The notes: generated from the sequence alone by a model not told the origin. Shown: positions 52,127-61,604, counted from the first letter of the stretch. The stretch is DNA of 64,000 nt from Pseudomonas sp. W4I3 (GCF_030816195.1 NZ_JAUSXS010000001.1:4363501-4427500), one strand, 5' to 3'. Translations and numbers: made by a program.

Positions 52127-54265
52127 ATGCTCGACGCCCTTTCCATCCGCTTGAAAATCGTCCTCTTGTCCGGTTTGTGCCTGCTTGGCGTGATCGGCCT
52201 GATCGTCGGCATGAACCTCTATCAGGGTAACCAGAACAACCGGTTGATCAGCACCTCGAGCAGCAGGATGCTGACCGAAAGCGGCGAAACCCTGCTGCTG
52301 GCCAGGGCCGCGGAGCAGGCAACGAACCTGCAAAGAGTCTTCGGCAATAGCCTGCAGATCATCAGCGCTTTTTCCGACCAGGCGGCCAACTTACGCACCA
52401 TGGCCGCCCAGCGGGGGTTGGCGGCCGCTACATTGCGTGAGGAACTTAACCTGGCGCTCAAGACGACGTTCGAACGCAATCCGCAGGTTCTAGGGCTTTG
52501 GCTGGTTTACGAACCTGATGCGCTGGATGGAAAAGACCGTGAGTTCGCCAACGACGCCGCACGCGCCTCCAACGAAGATGGACGGTTTGCCAGCGCCTGG
52601 AATCGCGGCGCAGGCGAAGCGATGAATATCCTGATCCCTGAAAGCGACTTGCAGAAAACCGAACTGAGCATCAGCGGCACGCCTTATAACAGTTGGTACA
52701 CCTGCCCACGAGATACCCGAAGCACTTGCCTGATGGCCCCTTATGCCGACACCCAGGCCGGACAGGTTCAACTGATGACCACGCTGTCGATGCCCCTGAT
52801 CGCCGATGGCAAGGTCGTCGGCACCCTTGGGGTCGATCTCGCGCTCGGCGCTCTGCAAGCTGCCGCCAGCGATGCTCAGCGTACGCTGTTCAACGGTTCA
52901 GGGCGCATGCTGATTGTTTCCGACAGTGGTGTACTTGCCGCTTACAGCGCGGACGCGAGTCAGATCGGAAAAAACATCAGCGTTCCTTTGGCAGAGGATG
53001 GCAAAGCAGTGCTCACCGCATTGAAACAACAAAAGCCGGTAGTGCTGGCACGTGATGACCTGATTCGCGCTGTCTACCCCGTTGCGCCAATGCCCGAAGC
53101 GGCGGCGTGGGGAGTGGCTATCGACCTGCCGAAGGGCGTCCTGCTGGCGGACTCAATGAAGCTTCAGGCCTTGCTTGACCAGACGCAAACCCGCGACATA
53201 CTGGAGTCGCTGCTGGTCGCCATCGGCGCAGGGTTGTTGGGCCTGCTACTAATCTGGTTCACCGCCTCCGGTGTGACACGCCCCATCAACAGTGTCGCTC
53301 GAATGCTCAAGGCGATTGCCAGCGGCGACGGCGACCTGACCCAGCGGTTGGATTACCGCAAGAAAGATGAACTGGGCGAACTGGTGAACTGGTTCAACCG
53401 GTTTCTCGACAAACTGCAACCCACCATCGCGCAGCTCAAGCAGAGCATCACCGCAGCGCGCGGCACCGCCGACCAGTCTTCGGAAATCGCGCGCCAGACC
53501 AGCGAAGGGATGCAGGTACAATTTCGCGAGATTGATCAATTGGCAACCGCTTCCCACGAAATGAGCGCTACTGCGCACGAAGTCGCCAACAGCGCGTCAA
53601 ACGCAGCCCTGGCGGCCCGGGGCGCAGACCAGGCGTCCAAAGAAGGCATAACCATCATTGAGCGAAGCACCCGTGACATCAACGCGCTGGCCAGTGATGT
53701 CAGCAAGGCCGTAACTGAAGTCGAAGCTCTGGCGATCAACAGCGAACAGATCGGCTCGGTGCTGGAAGTGATCCGTAGCATCGCCGAACAGACCAATCTG
53801 CTCGCCCTCAACGCCGCGATCGAGGCCGCACGGGCCGGGGAAAGCGGCCGGGGTTTTGCGGTGGTTGCCGACGAAGTACGCAACCTTGCCAAGCGAACTC
53901 AGGATTCGGTAGAGGAAATCCGTTTGGTGATTGAGCGTATCCAGACCAGTACGCGTGGCGTAGTGGCAACCATGCACTCAAGCCAGACTCAAGCCCAGAG
54001 CAACGCCAGCCAGATCCATCAGGCCGTGGAGGCGCTCGGTAAAATCAGCAACGCGGTTACGGTCATCAATGACATGAACCTGCAGATTGCAAGCGCGGCG
54101 GAAGAGCAGAGCGCGGTGGCCGAGGAGGTCAATCGCAACGTCTCGACCATCCGCGGCGTGACCGAGACACTGACTGAACAGGCCGCCGAGTCGGCGCAGA
54201 TCAGCAGTCAGCTCAACGAACGGGCCAACCAGCAAATGAAACTGATGGACCAGTTCCGCGCCTAG
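52127..54265 (+). CDS. Methyl-accepting chemotaxis protein with a double-CACHE-type sensor
   Basis: 712 residues. Membrane segment 1 (about 12-32), a large periplasmic domain (about 33-360) with dCACHE-like features (PQVLGLWLVYEPDALDG, IADGKVVGTLGVDLAL, LIRAVYPVAPMPEAAAWGV), membrane segment 2 (about 362-385), HAMP (SGDGDLTQRLDYRKKDELGE), then the signalling hairpin with the tip EQTNLLALNAAIEAARAGE and ERNQL-type flanks. dCACHE receptors bind amino acids, organic acids or amines, so it may direct swimming toward a substrate of the neighbouring pathways. No conserved C-terminal CheR pentapeptide is visible. Confidence 0.93.
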   Translation: MLDALSIRLKIVLLSGLCLLGVIGLIVGMNLYQGNQNNRLISTSSSRMLTESGETLLLARAAEQATNLQRVFGNSLQIISAFSDQAANLRTMAAQRGLAAATLREELNLALKTTFERNPQVLGLWLVYEPDALDGKDREFANDAARASNEDGRFASAWNRGAGEAMNILIPESDLQKTELSISGTPYNSWYTCPRDTRSTCLMAPYADTQAGQVQLMTTLSMPLIADGKVVGTLGVDLALGALQAAASDAQRTLFNGSGRMLIVSDSGVLAAYSADASQIGKNISVPLAEDGKAVLTALKQQKPVVLARDDLIRAVYPVAPMPEAAAWGVAIDLPKGVLLADSMKLQALLDQTQTRDILESLLVAIGAGLLGLLLIWFTASGVTRPINSVARMLKAIASGDGDLTQRLDYRKKDELGELVNWFNRFLDKLQPTIAQLKQSITAARGTADQSSEIARQTSEGMQVQFREIDQLATASHEMSATAHEVANSASNAALAARGADQASKEGITIIERSTRDINALASDVSKAVTEVEALAINSEQIGSVLEVIRSIAEQTNLLALNAAIEAARAGESGRGFAVVADEVRNLAKRTQDSVEEIRLVIERIQTSTRGVVATMHSSQTQAQSNASQIHQAVEALGKISNAVTVINDMNLQIASAAEEQSAVAEEVNRNVSTIRGVTETLTEQAAESAQISSQLNERANQQMKLMDQFRA

Positions 54266-54331
54266 AACGTAGCGGGCATCGACCGCACTGCGCGGCCAGG
54301 CGTACGCTCAGCTCCACCGCCGCGCTGGTGT

Positions 54332-55295
54332 TCAGGCGCGCGCGCAGACGGGGATGGCAGCGCGAGGAGTGTGGGACGGCAACTCTGCAAACAGCGTCTG
54401 GTACTCTTCGGCAAAATGGCTGAGGTGGTAGAAACCCCATTGAGCGGCGACATCACCAATCGAAAGGTGGGACGCGAGGGTACACATCAGGGTGCGGCGC
54501 ACACCGTTGAGCCGGACCGAGCGCAAGTAGTTCAGCGGCGTGGTCTCGGCTACCGAGCGGAAACTGTTTTGCACGGTGCGCCGACTTACCTGCAGGCGTT
54601 GGCACAACTCGTTAACGCTGGGCACGTTGATCATTTCGGCAGTCGTCAGCCGGTGGCATTTCTCGACAATGAAGCTGCGCGTGGAACTCGGACTGCGTTG
54701 CTGCTTGTCACAGGCCGGGTCGGTAAGCAATTGCAACAACTCACCGAGCAAGGCCCGTTCCAGCCCCTGCTCGCGCACGCTGTCGAGTTCGTCATCGATC
54801 TCAGCCAGGGAAAGCATCGCGAGCAATCGAAGCCGAGCCTGGGTGAAGCGCTGGGCGGACACTCGGATCACTGGCTGGCGCAGCAACCGAGTGATCTCAC
54901 TGGCCGACGCCGTCTGCGCCAGCGCCTGTTCGAACCAATCGCGTTCGAAAGTGATGGACAGCAGCTTCCATGCCCATCGGCATATGGAACATGAACTCCT
55001 CGCCCCCCTGCAGAAAGAACAGGCTGCTGTCATCCACTTCGCGCCCCTGCATGCGCGTCGAACCCGGCACGCTGATCGGCACGGCGAAGCACATCTTGCC
55101 GCGCGGCGCCACACCGCGCTGCACCACCCGCTGGTTGATCTGCTCGCGGAAAACGTGGCAACGCGCAGTGGTCAGCTGCATCAGCGAACTTTCGGCCAGA
55201 CCGGCGGTTAACTGGCTGTAATCCTGGTTCCACTCCTGAACGGTGGCCGCATGGACATGGATATCACGAAAATGGCTTATGTGGTGGTTTCTCAT
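54332..55295 (-). pseudogene. AraC/EutR-family regulator disrupted by a one-base insertion
   Basis: The N-terminal frame starts at 55295 (MRNHHISHFRDIHVHAATVQ) and reads to HMPMGME near 54980, then goes wrong. The other frame, starting LLSITFERDWFEQALAQTA, carries on to the C-terminal double helix-turn-helix (CQRLQVSRRTVQNSFRSV, VAAQWGFYHLSHFAEEY). The total of 964 bases is one more than a multiple of three; an extra A in GGAAGC near 54977 explains it. Restored, it is an about 320-residue regulator of the same type as 35335-36276. It is divergent from the aminotransferase operon. A sequencing error remains possible. Confidence 0.85.
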
Positions 55296-55343
55296 GATGT
55301 GCGAAAAGCCTCTGCCAATTTTTGTTTTTAGTTCGCATTCCTT

Positions 55344-55356
55344 TGCGATATTCGCA
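55344..55356. promoter_or_regulatory. Palindrome TGCGATATTCGCA between the AraC gene and the aminotransferase
   Basis: TGCGA and TCGCA are inverted around TAT. A further TTCGCA lies at 55332-55337 and the inverse TGCGAA at 55300-55305, so the hexamer occurs three times in the divergent promoter region. This is the place expected for the operator of an AraC regulator; binding is not proven. Confidence 0.45.
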
Positions 55357-55507
55357 CAAAGTTCAAATCCCGCGAAATTTCTTCTCAAATCCCCTTTGTC
55401 GAAAACTGCGGACGGCCGATTCATCTATTTGCCGATTCGGGCTAACGGTCAAGGACACTCCATGAGAATGATCCACACACTGAAACCGCTACCCCAGAGA
55501 GTGCGTC

Positions 55508-56884
55508 ATGATCGAGTCCAAACTAGAATCCCTGCACTTCGCGGATGCCCCGCGAATTATTTCCAGCACCCTGCCCGGCCCCCTGACCCGCGAGGCCCTG
55601 GCGTTGTCGGCGAGCACCGAATCAATGGCGCGTGGCGGCGGCCGCATGCCTATCGCCATGGACCGCGCGTTCGGCGCGACCTTCAAGGATCCCGACGGCA
55701 ACACCTTCATCGACCTGTCTGCGGGCGTAGGCGTCAGCAGCGTCGGTCGTTGCCACCCGAAAGTCGTGCAAGCCATCCGCGAACAGTCCGAAGTGCTGAT
55801 GCATGCCCTGGAAATCAACAGCACCCGCCGCACCGAACTGGCCGCCAAGATGTCCGAGATCGCGCCCGACGGCCTGCGCGGCGACTGCATCACGTTCTTC
55901 ACGCAAAGCGGCAGCGATGCGCTGGAAGCTGCGATCAAGTTCGCCAAACGCATTACCGGGCGCCACCAGATCCTCGCCTTCCACGGCGGCTACCACGGCG
56001 TGTGGAACGCCTCCGGCGCCCTGACCACCGGCACAGCCTACCGCAAGGGCTACGGCCCGATGATGGGCGGCGTGATTCACGCGCCCTACCCATACGCCTA
56101 CCGCTTTCCCTTCGACACCAGGCAAAAAAGTGCCGAGCAAATTGCTGGCGACTATGTGGACTACCTGCTGAACAGTCCTTACACCGCCGCCGATGACGTG
56201 GCCGCGGTGATTGTGGAACCGGTGCAGGGCGAAGGCGGCTACGTGCCGCCCTCCCCCGAGTTCCTGCAACTGTTGCGCAAGGCCTGCGACCGCGCCGGCG
56301 CGTTGCTGATCGTTGACGAAGTACAGTCCGGTGCGGGCCGCACCGGCAAGATGTGGGCGGTCGAACACTCCGGTGTGAAACCCGACATGCTGACCTTCGG
56401 CAAGGGCATTGGCAGCGACTTGCCAATGGCCGGGTTGATCATGCGTTCGGACCTCGCCGCCCAGATTCCCGACGGCTCGATGCCTAATACCTTCGCCGCC
56501 AACTCGTTGTCTGCGGCCGTGGCGTTGACCAATATCAGTATCTTGCAGGACCCGGAACTCGGTCTGCTCGATCGCGCCCACACCCTGGGGCTGGAAGCGC
56601 AGGAACGTATCCGTGGGTTCAACAGCCCGTTCGTTGGCGAAGTCCGCGGCCGCGGTTTGATGATCGGTATCGAGCTGGTGGAAGACGCCGCCACCAAGAC
56701 ACCGCTCGAGGGCGCCAAGATTGGCCAACTCATGGGCTACCTGATGAACCATGGCGTACTGATGATCCCTTGCGGGCGCTACAGCAACGTGATGCGTGTG
56801 ATGCCCTCGCTGACGATCACACGCTCGCTGTTCTTCAAGGCATTGGACATCTTTGGTGATGCGCTGGCTTCCCTCAAGGCATGA
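55508..56884 (+). CDS. Class III PLP-dependent aminotransferase
   Basis: 458 residues. Family blocks in order: FIDLSAGVGVSSVGRCHPKV, HGGYHGVWNASGALTTGTAY, VAAVIVEPVQGEGGYVPPS, LIVDEVQSGAGRTGKMWAVE, and PLP-binding Lys in DMLTFGKGIGSDLPMAG (roughly residue 300). This fold includes 4-aminobutyrate, ornithine, diaminobutyrate and beta-alanine transaminases. With the aldehyde dehydrogenase gene that overlaps its stop, it probably converts an omega-amino compound to a semialdehyde. The amino donor cannot be read from the sequence. Confidence 0.92.
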   Translation: MIESKLESLHFADAPRIISSTLPGPLTREALALSASTESMARGGGRMPIAMDRAFGATFKDPDGNTFIDLSAGVGVSSVGRCHPKVVQAIREQSEVLMHALEINSTRRTELAAKMSEIAPDGLRGDCITFFTQSGSDALEAAIKFAKRITGRHQILAFHGGYHGVWNASGALTTGTAYRKGYGPMMGGVIHAPYPYAYRFPFDTRQKSAEQIAGDYVDYLLNSPYTAADDVAAVIVEPVQGEGGYVPPSPEFLQLLRKACDRAGALLIVDEVQSGAGRTGKMWAVEHSGVKPDMLTFGKGIGSDLPMAGLIMRSDLAAQIPDGSMPNTFAANSLSAAVALTNISILQDPELGLLDRAHTLGLEAQERIRGFNSPFVGEVRGRGLMIGIELVEDAATKTPLEGAKIGQLMGYLMNHGVLMIPCGRYSNVMRVMPSLTITRSLFFKALDIFGDALASLKA

Positions 56885-58377
56885 GGCGTGTCACCTCCGA
56901 ACAATCACGCATGGACATCCACATGACTCAGCACCTGAACCACTTTATCCAGGGCGCGCCCTTCGAAGCCAGCGACGGCGCGCGCATCCCCCTTATCAAT
57001 CCCGTGACCGAACAGGTGTACGGCAGTTGCGCAAGCGGCACCGCCGAGGATGTGGACCGGGCCGTGACAGCGGCGCGCGCCCAGCTGGAAGGTGGCGCCT
57101 GGAGCCGGCTTGACGGCGCCCAGCGCGGCCGGCTGTTATCGAAACTCGCTGACCTGGTGGAGCGCGACAGCGAATCACTGGCCGACATGGACGCCGACGC
57201 CATCGGCCGTTCACCGCTCGAACCGCGCCGGATGGACCTGCCCAACGCTATCGCCAACCTGCGCGCCGCCGCCGGCTGGGCCAACCAGCTTGAAGGACGC
57301 ACCATTCCCACCGGCGGCTACTTCGGTCGCAAGACCCTCTCGTACACCGTACGCGAGCCAGTGGGAGTCGTGGGCGCCATCGTGCCGTGGAACTCACCGC
57401 TGATGATCACCGTGTGGAAGCTCGCCGCATTGCTGTCGGCGGGCTGCACCGTGGTTATCAAACCTTCGGAAGAAACCCCGCAATCGGCCCTGCATCTGGC
57501 GGCGCTGGCGCAGGAAGCGGGATTTCCTGACGGCGTGATTAACGTAGTCACCGGTTACGGTGCCCAGGTAGGCCGCGCCTTATGCGAACACCCGCATGTG
57601 GCCAAGATCAGTTTCACCGGCAGCCCCGAGGCTGGGCGTGAGATCCAGCGCACCGCGGGTGTGCTGTTCAAGCGTGTGGCACTCGAACTGGGCGGCAAAA
57701 GCCCGCAGATCGTGTTCGACGATGCGCCTTTCGATGAGGCGCTGTTCGGCTGCACCCTGGGCCTGTTCGCCAACCAGGGGCAGATCTGTGCAGCCGGCTC
57801 GCGCATCCTGGTCCAGCGCAGCCTCGCCGAGAGATTCGCTGGTGCACTGGCCGACGCCGCGCGCGCGGTCAAGGTCGGCGATCCTCGCCAGCCTGACGTG
57901 CAGATGGGGCCGGTGGCCAAGAAAGCGCAATTTGATCGCGTCAACCGTTACATCCAGCTCGGTATCGACCAAGGCGCCTCGCTGCTGGCCGGCGGCGTAT
58001 CCACCCCTAACCAGGGCTGGTTCGTACGCCCAACGATTTTCGCCAATGCCCGCAATGACATGACGATCGCCCAGGACGAGATCTTCGGCCCTGTCGGCAC
58101 GGTGATCACCTTCGACAGCGAAGAAGAAGCCGTGGCACTGGCTAACGACTCCGCCTACGGCCTGGCCGCCACGGTGTGGACCACCGACCTAGCGCGCGCG
58201 CACCGCGTGGCCGCAGCGGTAAAGGTCGGCGCCATCGGCGTCAACTGCTGGAGCCCGCTGGACGCCAACCTGCCGTGGGGCGGCGTCAAGGCCAGCGGCA
58301 TCGGCCGCGAAGGCGGGCTGAGCGGCGCGCTGGTCTACACCGAGGAGAAAGTGATCACCGTGCTGCTGCCTGCCTGA
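56881..58377 (+). CDS. NAD(P)-dependent aldehyde dehydrogenase coupled to the aminotransferase
   Basis: 498 residues if the ATG at 56881 is used, which overlaps the aminotransferase stop by 4 bases. ATGs at 56911 and 56923 would give 488 or 484 residues; none has a good ribosome site, so translational coupling favours the first. Catalytic Cys in GLFANQGQICAAGSRILV, base Glu in VALELGGKSPQIV, NAD site SFTGSPEAGREI. It is best explained as the semialdehyde dehydrogenase of the pair, giving a carboxylic acid and NAD(P)H. Confidence 0.92.
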   Translation: MRRVTSEQSRMDIHMTQHLNHFIQGAPFEASDGARIPLINPVTEQVYGSCASGTAEDVDRAVTAARAQLEGGAWSRLDGAQRGRLLSKLADLVERDSESLADMDADAIGRSPLEPRRMDLPNAIANLRAAAGWANQLEGRTIPTGGYFGRKTLSYTVREPVGVVGAIVPWNSPLMITVWKLAALLSAGCTVVIKPSEETPQSALHLAALAQEAGFPDGVINVVTGYGAQVGRALCEHPHVAKISFTGSPEAGREIQRTAGVLFKRVALELGGKSPQIVFDDAPFDEALFGCTLGLFANQGQICAAGSRILVQRSLAERFAGALADAARAVKVGDPRQPDVQMGPVAKKAQFDRVNRYIQLGIDQGASLLAGGVSTPNQGWFVRPTIFANARNDMTIAQDEIFGPVGTVITFDSEEEAVALANDSAYGLAATVWTTDLARAHRVAAAVKVGAIGVNCWSPLDANLPWGGVKASGIGREGGLSGALVYTEEKVITVLLPA

Positions 58378-58475
58378 GAGCAGTCACTGCACTTGCCATC
58401 CTCGCGGCCATGGCCGCGGAGGGTGGCATTCAATCGTGCGTTTTCAACGCCTTGATGATCAATGAAGAGACTGCG

Positions 58476-59039
58476 ATGAACAACCAAACACAAACGGCAA
58501 TCGATCGGTATCCCGTGTCCCTGCGCATCCTGCACTGGGTGCGTGCCGTCGTCATAGCCGGGCTGCTCTGGGCCGGCTGGCACATGACCGGGCTCGATGA
58601 TGAAGTCGTGAGTAAATACACGCTCTACTACCCGTGGCACAAATCGTTCGGCGTGCTGGCGTTTCTGCTGGTGTTAGTACAGATCGCCTTGCGTGTTCGC
58701 ACCCCCGCCCTTCCGCAGCCACCGCAAACACTGGCGGCGCATGAGCGTTTCCTCTCACGGTTTGTACAACGCTCCATGTACGTGCTGATCGTGGCCGTCC
58801 CGTTGATGGGGTACTCGATGTCAAGCACCTACACCATGAGCGACGGGGTATTCTTTTTCGGTGTGAACCTGCCGGAGCTGCTGACAAAGAATGACGATTG
58901 GTTTGTCGTGTTCCAATGGCTACACAAGGTACTGGCCTATACCTTGCTGGTGTTGATCGTGCTGCATATCGCGGGTGCGCTCAAGCACCGACTCTTCGAC
59001 CGCGACCCTCGTAACAATGTGTTGCGCCGCATGCTATGA
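58476..59039 (+). CDS. Cytochrome b561-family membrane protein
   Basis: 187 residues from the ATG at 58476 (the open frame before it is inside the ALDH 3' region). Four membrane segments and four well-placed haem-ligand His candidates: LRILHWVRAVV, YYPWHKSFGVLAF, FQWLHKVLAYTLL and VLIVLHIAGALK. The bacterial CybB-type b561 group moves electrons across the inner membrane, in some cases removing superoxide. It follows the aminotransferase-ALDH pair in the same direction with about 100 bases between. A link to that pathway is inferred from position only. Confidence 0.9.
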   Translation: MNNQTQTAIDRYPVSLRILHWVRAVVIAGLLWAGWHMTGLDDEVVSKYTLYYPWHKSFGVLAFLLVLVQIALRVRTPALPQPPQTLAAHERFLSRFVQRSMYVLIVAVPLMGYSMSSTYTMSDGVFFFGVNLPELLTKNDDWFVVFQWLHKVLAYTLLVLIVLHIAGALKHRLFDRDPRNNVLRRML

Positions 59040-59356
59040 ATTAATAACCTTCTCGATGCAAGCACAGGATGCGCCACCCCCCTGTAGAGCATGTAATAAC
59101 AGTTGCTACCGGTCGGTGCCCTTAGATATCGGCCGAGGTGTAGCGCATAAGACATCCTCGCTGCAACTGTTCCAACTAACTTATACTTTCAAATCGGGAT
59201 ATAAAAACTGCGCCGGCAATATAATCAGTCAAATGGAATGACCTCACCGAGTCAACTTGAGTGAATCCGTCGCTGCAAATCAGCTATTAGCAGGTTCGCG
59301 ATGTAAGAAGGTACTACGGGAGGCCCATCCATCCAGAAATGGAGGTCTACCAGTAG
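59040..59356. other. Intergenic stretch at the edge of the second ICE
   Basis: About 0.3 kb with no gene. Composition turns A+T-rich to the right of about 59150. The boundary between host DNA and the ICE that begins at 59357 should lie here. I see neither a tRNA gene nor a clear direct repeat matching the other ICE copy. Confidence 0.5.
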
Positions 59357-60106
59357 ATGCCTACTAACTTTTCTAATCCGCAAACCAAGCTCTTCTATAG
59401 GCCCATAGAAGCGGCTCTGCGCTGGTGTAATCTTATTCATCATGAGTCTGAAATATTGAAAGCCGCTTGGCTGCAGCCAAATAACCTGCCTCAGCTGTTT
59501 TGTCGATGGCCAAGTCTTCAGGCAGCCGTAGAAAAGATCGGTGATGCTTTACGAAATGGAGAACTGCCTTATGGTTGCCTCGGCATTTCTGTTCCTTTGG
59601 GAAGCTATGTAGAGCCCTATCAGCTTACCATCCGCCATTCAGACTTACGCCGTTGGATGGAGATTCATTATCCCGACCATAAGCCCAGTTTTTTATTCGA
59701 GTCCGGTGAGGATGCACCTGCAAAGGTGAGCCTCGGAACTTTTCTCTCGTTGAAAGCAGATCGAGATGAGTTATCGAGAGCGTTCAAAGCGCAACAGCAG
59801 CTCATTCAAGAAATCTTGGGAGAACTCCAGTCGATTGGACTTGAGAGAGATGATCTCAAAGCCTTGGCCAAAACGAATGGTCAACTCAGCGAGCGCAGCG
59901 AACTGACCTATCACAACATCATTGGGGCATTGGTCAGCCTTCTCTTGGACCATTCGCCCGCCGGAAAACCTCTTTCGGTATTCACGAATCAAGCAGCCAT
60001 CGTTGATGCCATTGTCGCTCGTCACAAAGATGTGCCCGGCCTCAGCAAGCGCACGCTGGATGAAAAGTTTGCCGTGGCCAATCGTAGCCTCAAAAAAAAC
60101 AACTGA
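59357..60106 (+). CDS. Conserved protein of unknown function next to ICE parA (right copy)
   Basis: 249 residues with GGAGG about 11 bases before the ATG. It is homologous to the gene at 17568-18302 over its whole length: YRPIEAALRWCNLIHHESEI at the N-terminus, LRNGELPYGCLGISVP, a middle helical part with many Lys/Glu/Gln, and a C-terminal HNIIGALVSLL followed by AIVDAIVARHKDVPGLSKRT. It is the first gene of the conserved end module of this ICE and lies just before alpA. Its function is unknown to me. Confidence 0.82.
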   Translation: MPTNFSNPQTKLFYRPIEAALRWCNLIHHESEILKAAWLQPNNLPQLFCRWPSLQAAVEKIGDALRNGELPYGCLGISVPLGSYVEPYQLTIRHSDLRRWMEIHYPDHKPSFLFESGEDAPAKVSLGTFLSLKADRDELSRAFKAQQQLIQEILGELQSIGLERDDLKALAKTNGQLSERSELTYHNIIGALVSLLLDHSPAGKPLSVFTNQAAIVDAIVARHKDVPGLSKRTLDEKFAVANRSLKKNN

Positions 60107-60221
60107 TCCAGTCAATTGCGTTGCAATAGGCTTGATTGCAATGCAATGACTCATCCCGCCTTGTGCGATTCAATCCATGTCACTTCCCACCACGCGCCAA
60201 TCGGCGCCAGGAGTGACTAGC

Positions 60222-60446
60222 ATGTCCAACCAATCTGTCACCTCAGTTGAAGCACCTCAACCCCAACGCCACATCATGCGACGTGATGAGGTTGAACAAA
60301 AAACCGGCTTCAAACGTGCGCACATTTACAACCTGATGAAGGAAGGCAAGTTTCCGCGGGCGAAGCGTATCGGACTGCGCGCAGTTGGCTGGGACTCACT
60401 GGAAATCGAGCACTGGATTGCAGAACGCCTTTCGCAACAGGAGTGA
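60222..60446 (+). CDS. AlpA-like transcription regulator/excisionase
   Basis: 74 residues from the ATG at 60222, which has AGGAG 8 bases upstream; the open frame from 60177 is not needed. MerR-like helix-turn-helix: MRRDEVEQKTGFKRAHIYNL, MKEGKFPRAKRIGLRAVGWD, SLEIEHWIAERL. AlpA-type proteins activate or act in excision of integrative elements. It is separated by 4 bases from parA. The intact sequence shows where the left copy (18417-18634) is broken. Confidence 0.9.
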   Translation: MSNQSVTSVEAPQPQRHIMRRDEVEQKTGFKRAHIYNLMKEGKFPRAKRIGLRAVGWDSLEIEHWIAERLSQQE

Positions 60447-60450
60447 GGGG

Positions 60451-61296
60451 ATGCACGTGATATCGGTGGTTTCCACTAAGGGCGGGGTAGGTAAAACGAC
60501 AGTAGCGGCCAATCTCGGTGGTCTGTTGGCCGATGCTGGCTTGCGCGTTCTGCTGTTGGATCTAGATAGCCAACCCACCCTATCCAGTTATTACTCATTG
60601 AGCCAAAAAGCTCATGCAGGTGCGTACGAACTCATTGCACTCAAGCTAACAATACCTGAGCGAATAATATCTAGGACTGCAGTCGTCGGTCTCGACCTGA
60701 TTTTCTCCAACGACGATCAAGGTCGACTGAGCACCTTGTTGCTGCATGCCCCTGACGGACGACTACGCCTGCACAATTTGCTCAACGAGTTGTGTCTCAA
60801 TTATGACCTGCTTTTGATCGATACTCAGGGAGCACGCAGTGTACTGCTGGAGATGGCCATCCTGGCCTCCGATCTCGCCCTCTCTCCCATCACGCCAGAA
60901 ATGCTCGCTGCCCGCGAAATGCGCCGTGGCACCTTGAAGCTATTGAGTGAGCTCGAGCCGTTTCGCCACCTGGGCATCGACCCGCCGCCCTTACGGCTCT
61001 TACTGAACCAGGTAAACGTCAATCGAGTGGACACCCGGATGATCATCCGAAGCCTGCGCGAGACTTTCGCAGAGGCTACCAATATCTCGGTGCTAGACAC
61101 CGTAATCCCGGACCGAGTGGCCTATCTCAATGCCGCCTCCCTCGGCTTACCGGTCCACCGAATAGATACACGCCCGTCGAGTAAACGTCGACGCTCGCAG
61201 TCTGCGCTAGAAATCATGCAGGCGCTGGCCATCGAATTATTTCCGGAATGGCGCGAAGCGATCTCATCGGTAATGAGGTGTGCGGAACCTCAATAA
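60451..61296 (+). CDS. parA: ParA/Soj partition ATPase of the second ICE
   Basis: 281 residues from the ATG at 60451 (AGGAG about 6 bases upstream). Deviant Walker A STKGGVGKTTVAANLGGLLA (starts near residue 8), VLLLDLDSQPTLSSYY and LLIDTQGARSVLLEMAIL. It partners with the ParB-like gene downstream and stabilises the ICE in its circular form, as shown for soj in pKLC102-type elements. It is paralogous to the ParA at 18647-19498, but clearly different in sequence, so the two come from different ICEs. Confidence 0.93.
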   Translation: MHVISVVSTKGGVGKTTVAANLGGLLADAGLRVLLLDLDSQPTLSSYYSLSQKAHAGAYELIALKLTIPERIISRTAVVGLDLIFSNDDQGRLSTLLLHAPDGRLRLHNLLNELCLNYDLLLIDTQGARSVLLEMAILASDLALSPITPEMLAAREMRRGTLKLLSELEPFRHLGIDPPPLRLLLNQVNVNRVDTRMIIRSLRETFAEATNISVLDTVIPDRVAYLNAASLGLPVHRIDTRPSSKRRRSQSALEIMQALAIELFPEWREAISSVMRCAEPQ

Positions 61297-61380
61297 AACA
61301 AATTGCCCAATCAGCATTTCACCCAATTACTTTTGTTTGATCGACCTTGAAGCCAACAGGGCTTGGTAAGGAGTTTTCTA

Positions 61381-61590
61381 ATGTTGGATCAGTTTCCTAT
61401 CGTTGTTCAGCCTTCCATTCGACCCAGCGACGCGGCTTGCGAGGAGTACTGCACCGTGGTTTTTCGTTTGCAAGGGGGGCGCTCGGCCATGGTGTGGTTC
61501 CTCGCAGAACTCTCCCAACATTTCGAAGGTTCAGGGACTGCCGAAATCGTGAAATTCGAGGTCGGTGACCATTTGCGTAGCCGGCGTTAA
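61381..61590 (+). CDS. Small hypothetical ICE protein
   Basis: 69 residues from the ATG at 61381, which has AAGGAG 7 bases upstream. Sequence: MLDQFPIVVQPSIRPSDAAC, then EEYCTVVFRLQGGRSAMVWF and a basic tail ending HLRSRR. I do not recognise the family. It sits between parA and parB, 14 bases before the next start, and is probably in that operon. Confidence 0.65.
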   Translation: MLDQFPIVVQPSIRPSDAACEEYCTVVFRLQGGRSAMVWFLAELSQHFEGSGTAEIVKFEVGDHLRSRR

Positions 61591-61604
61591 TCGAGGCGGT
61601 TCCG

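Noticed and set aside
55622..56752. 376-codon minus-strand frame
   Set aside because: Antisense to the class III aminotransferase, which has all its family motifs on the plus strand.
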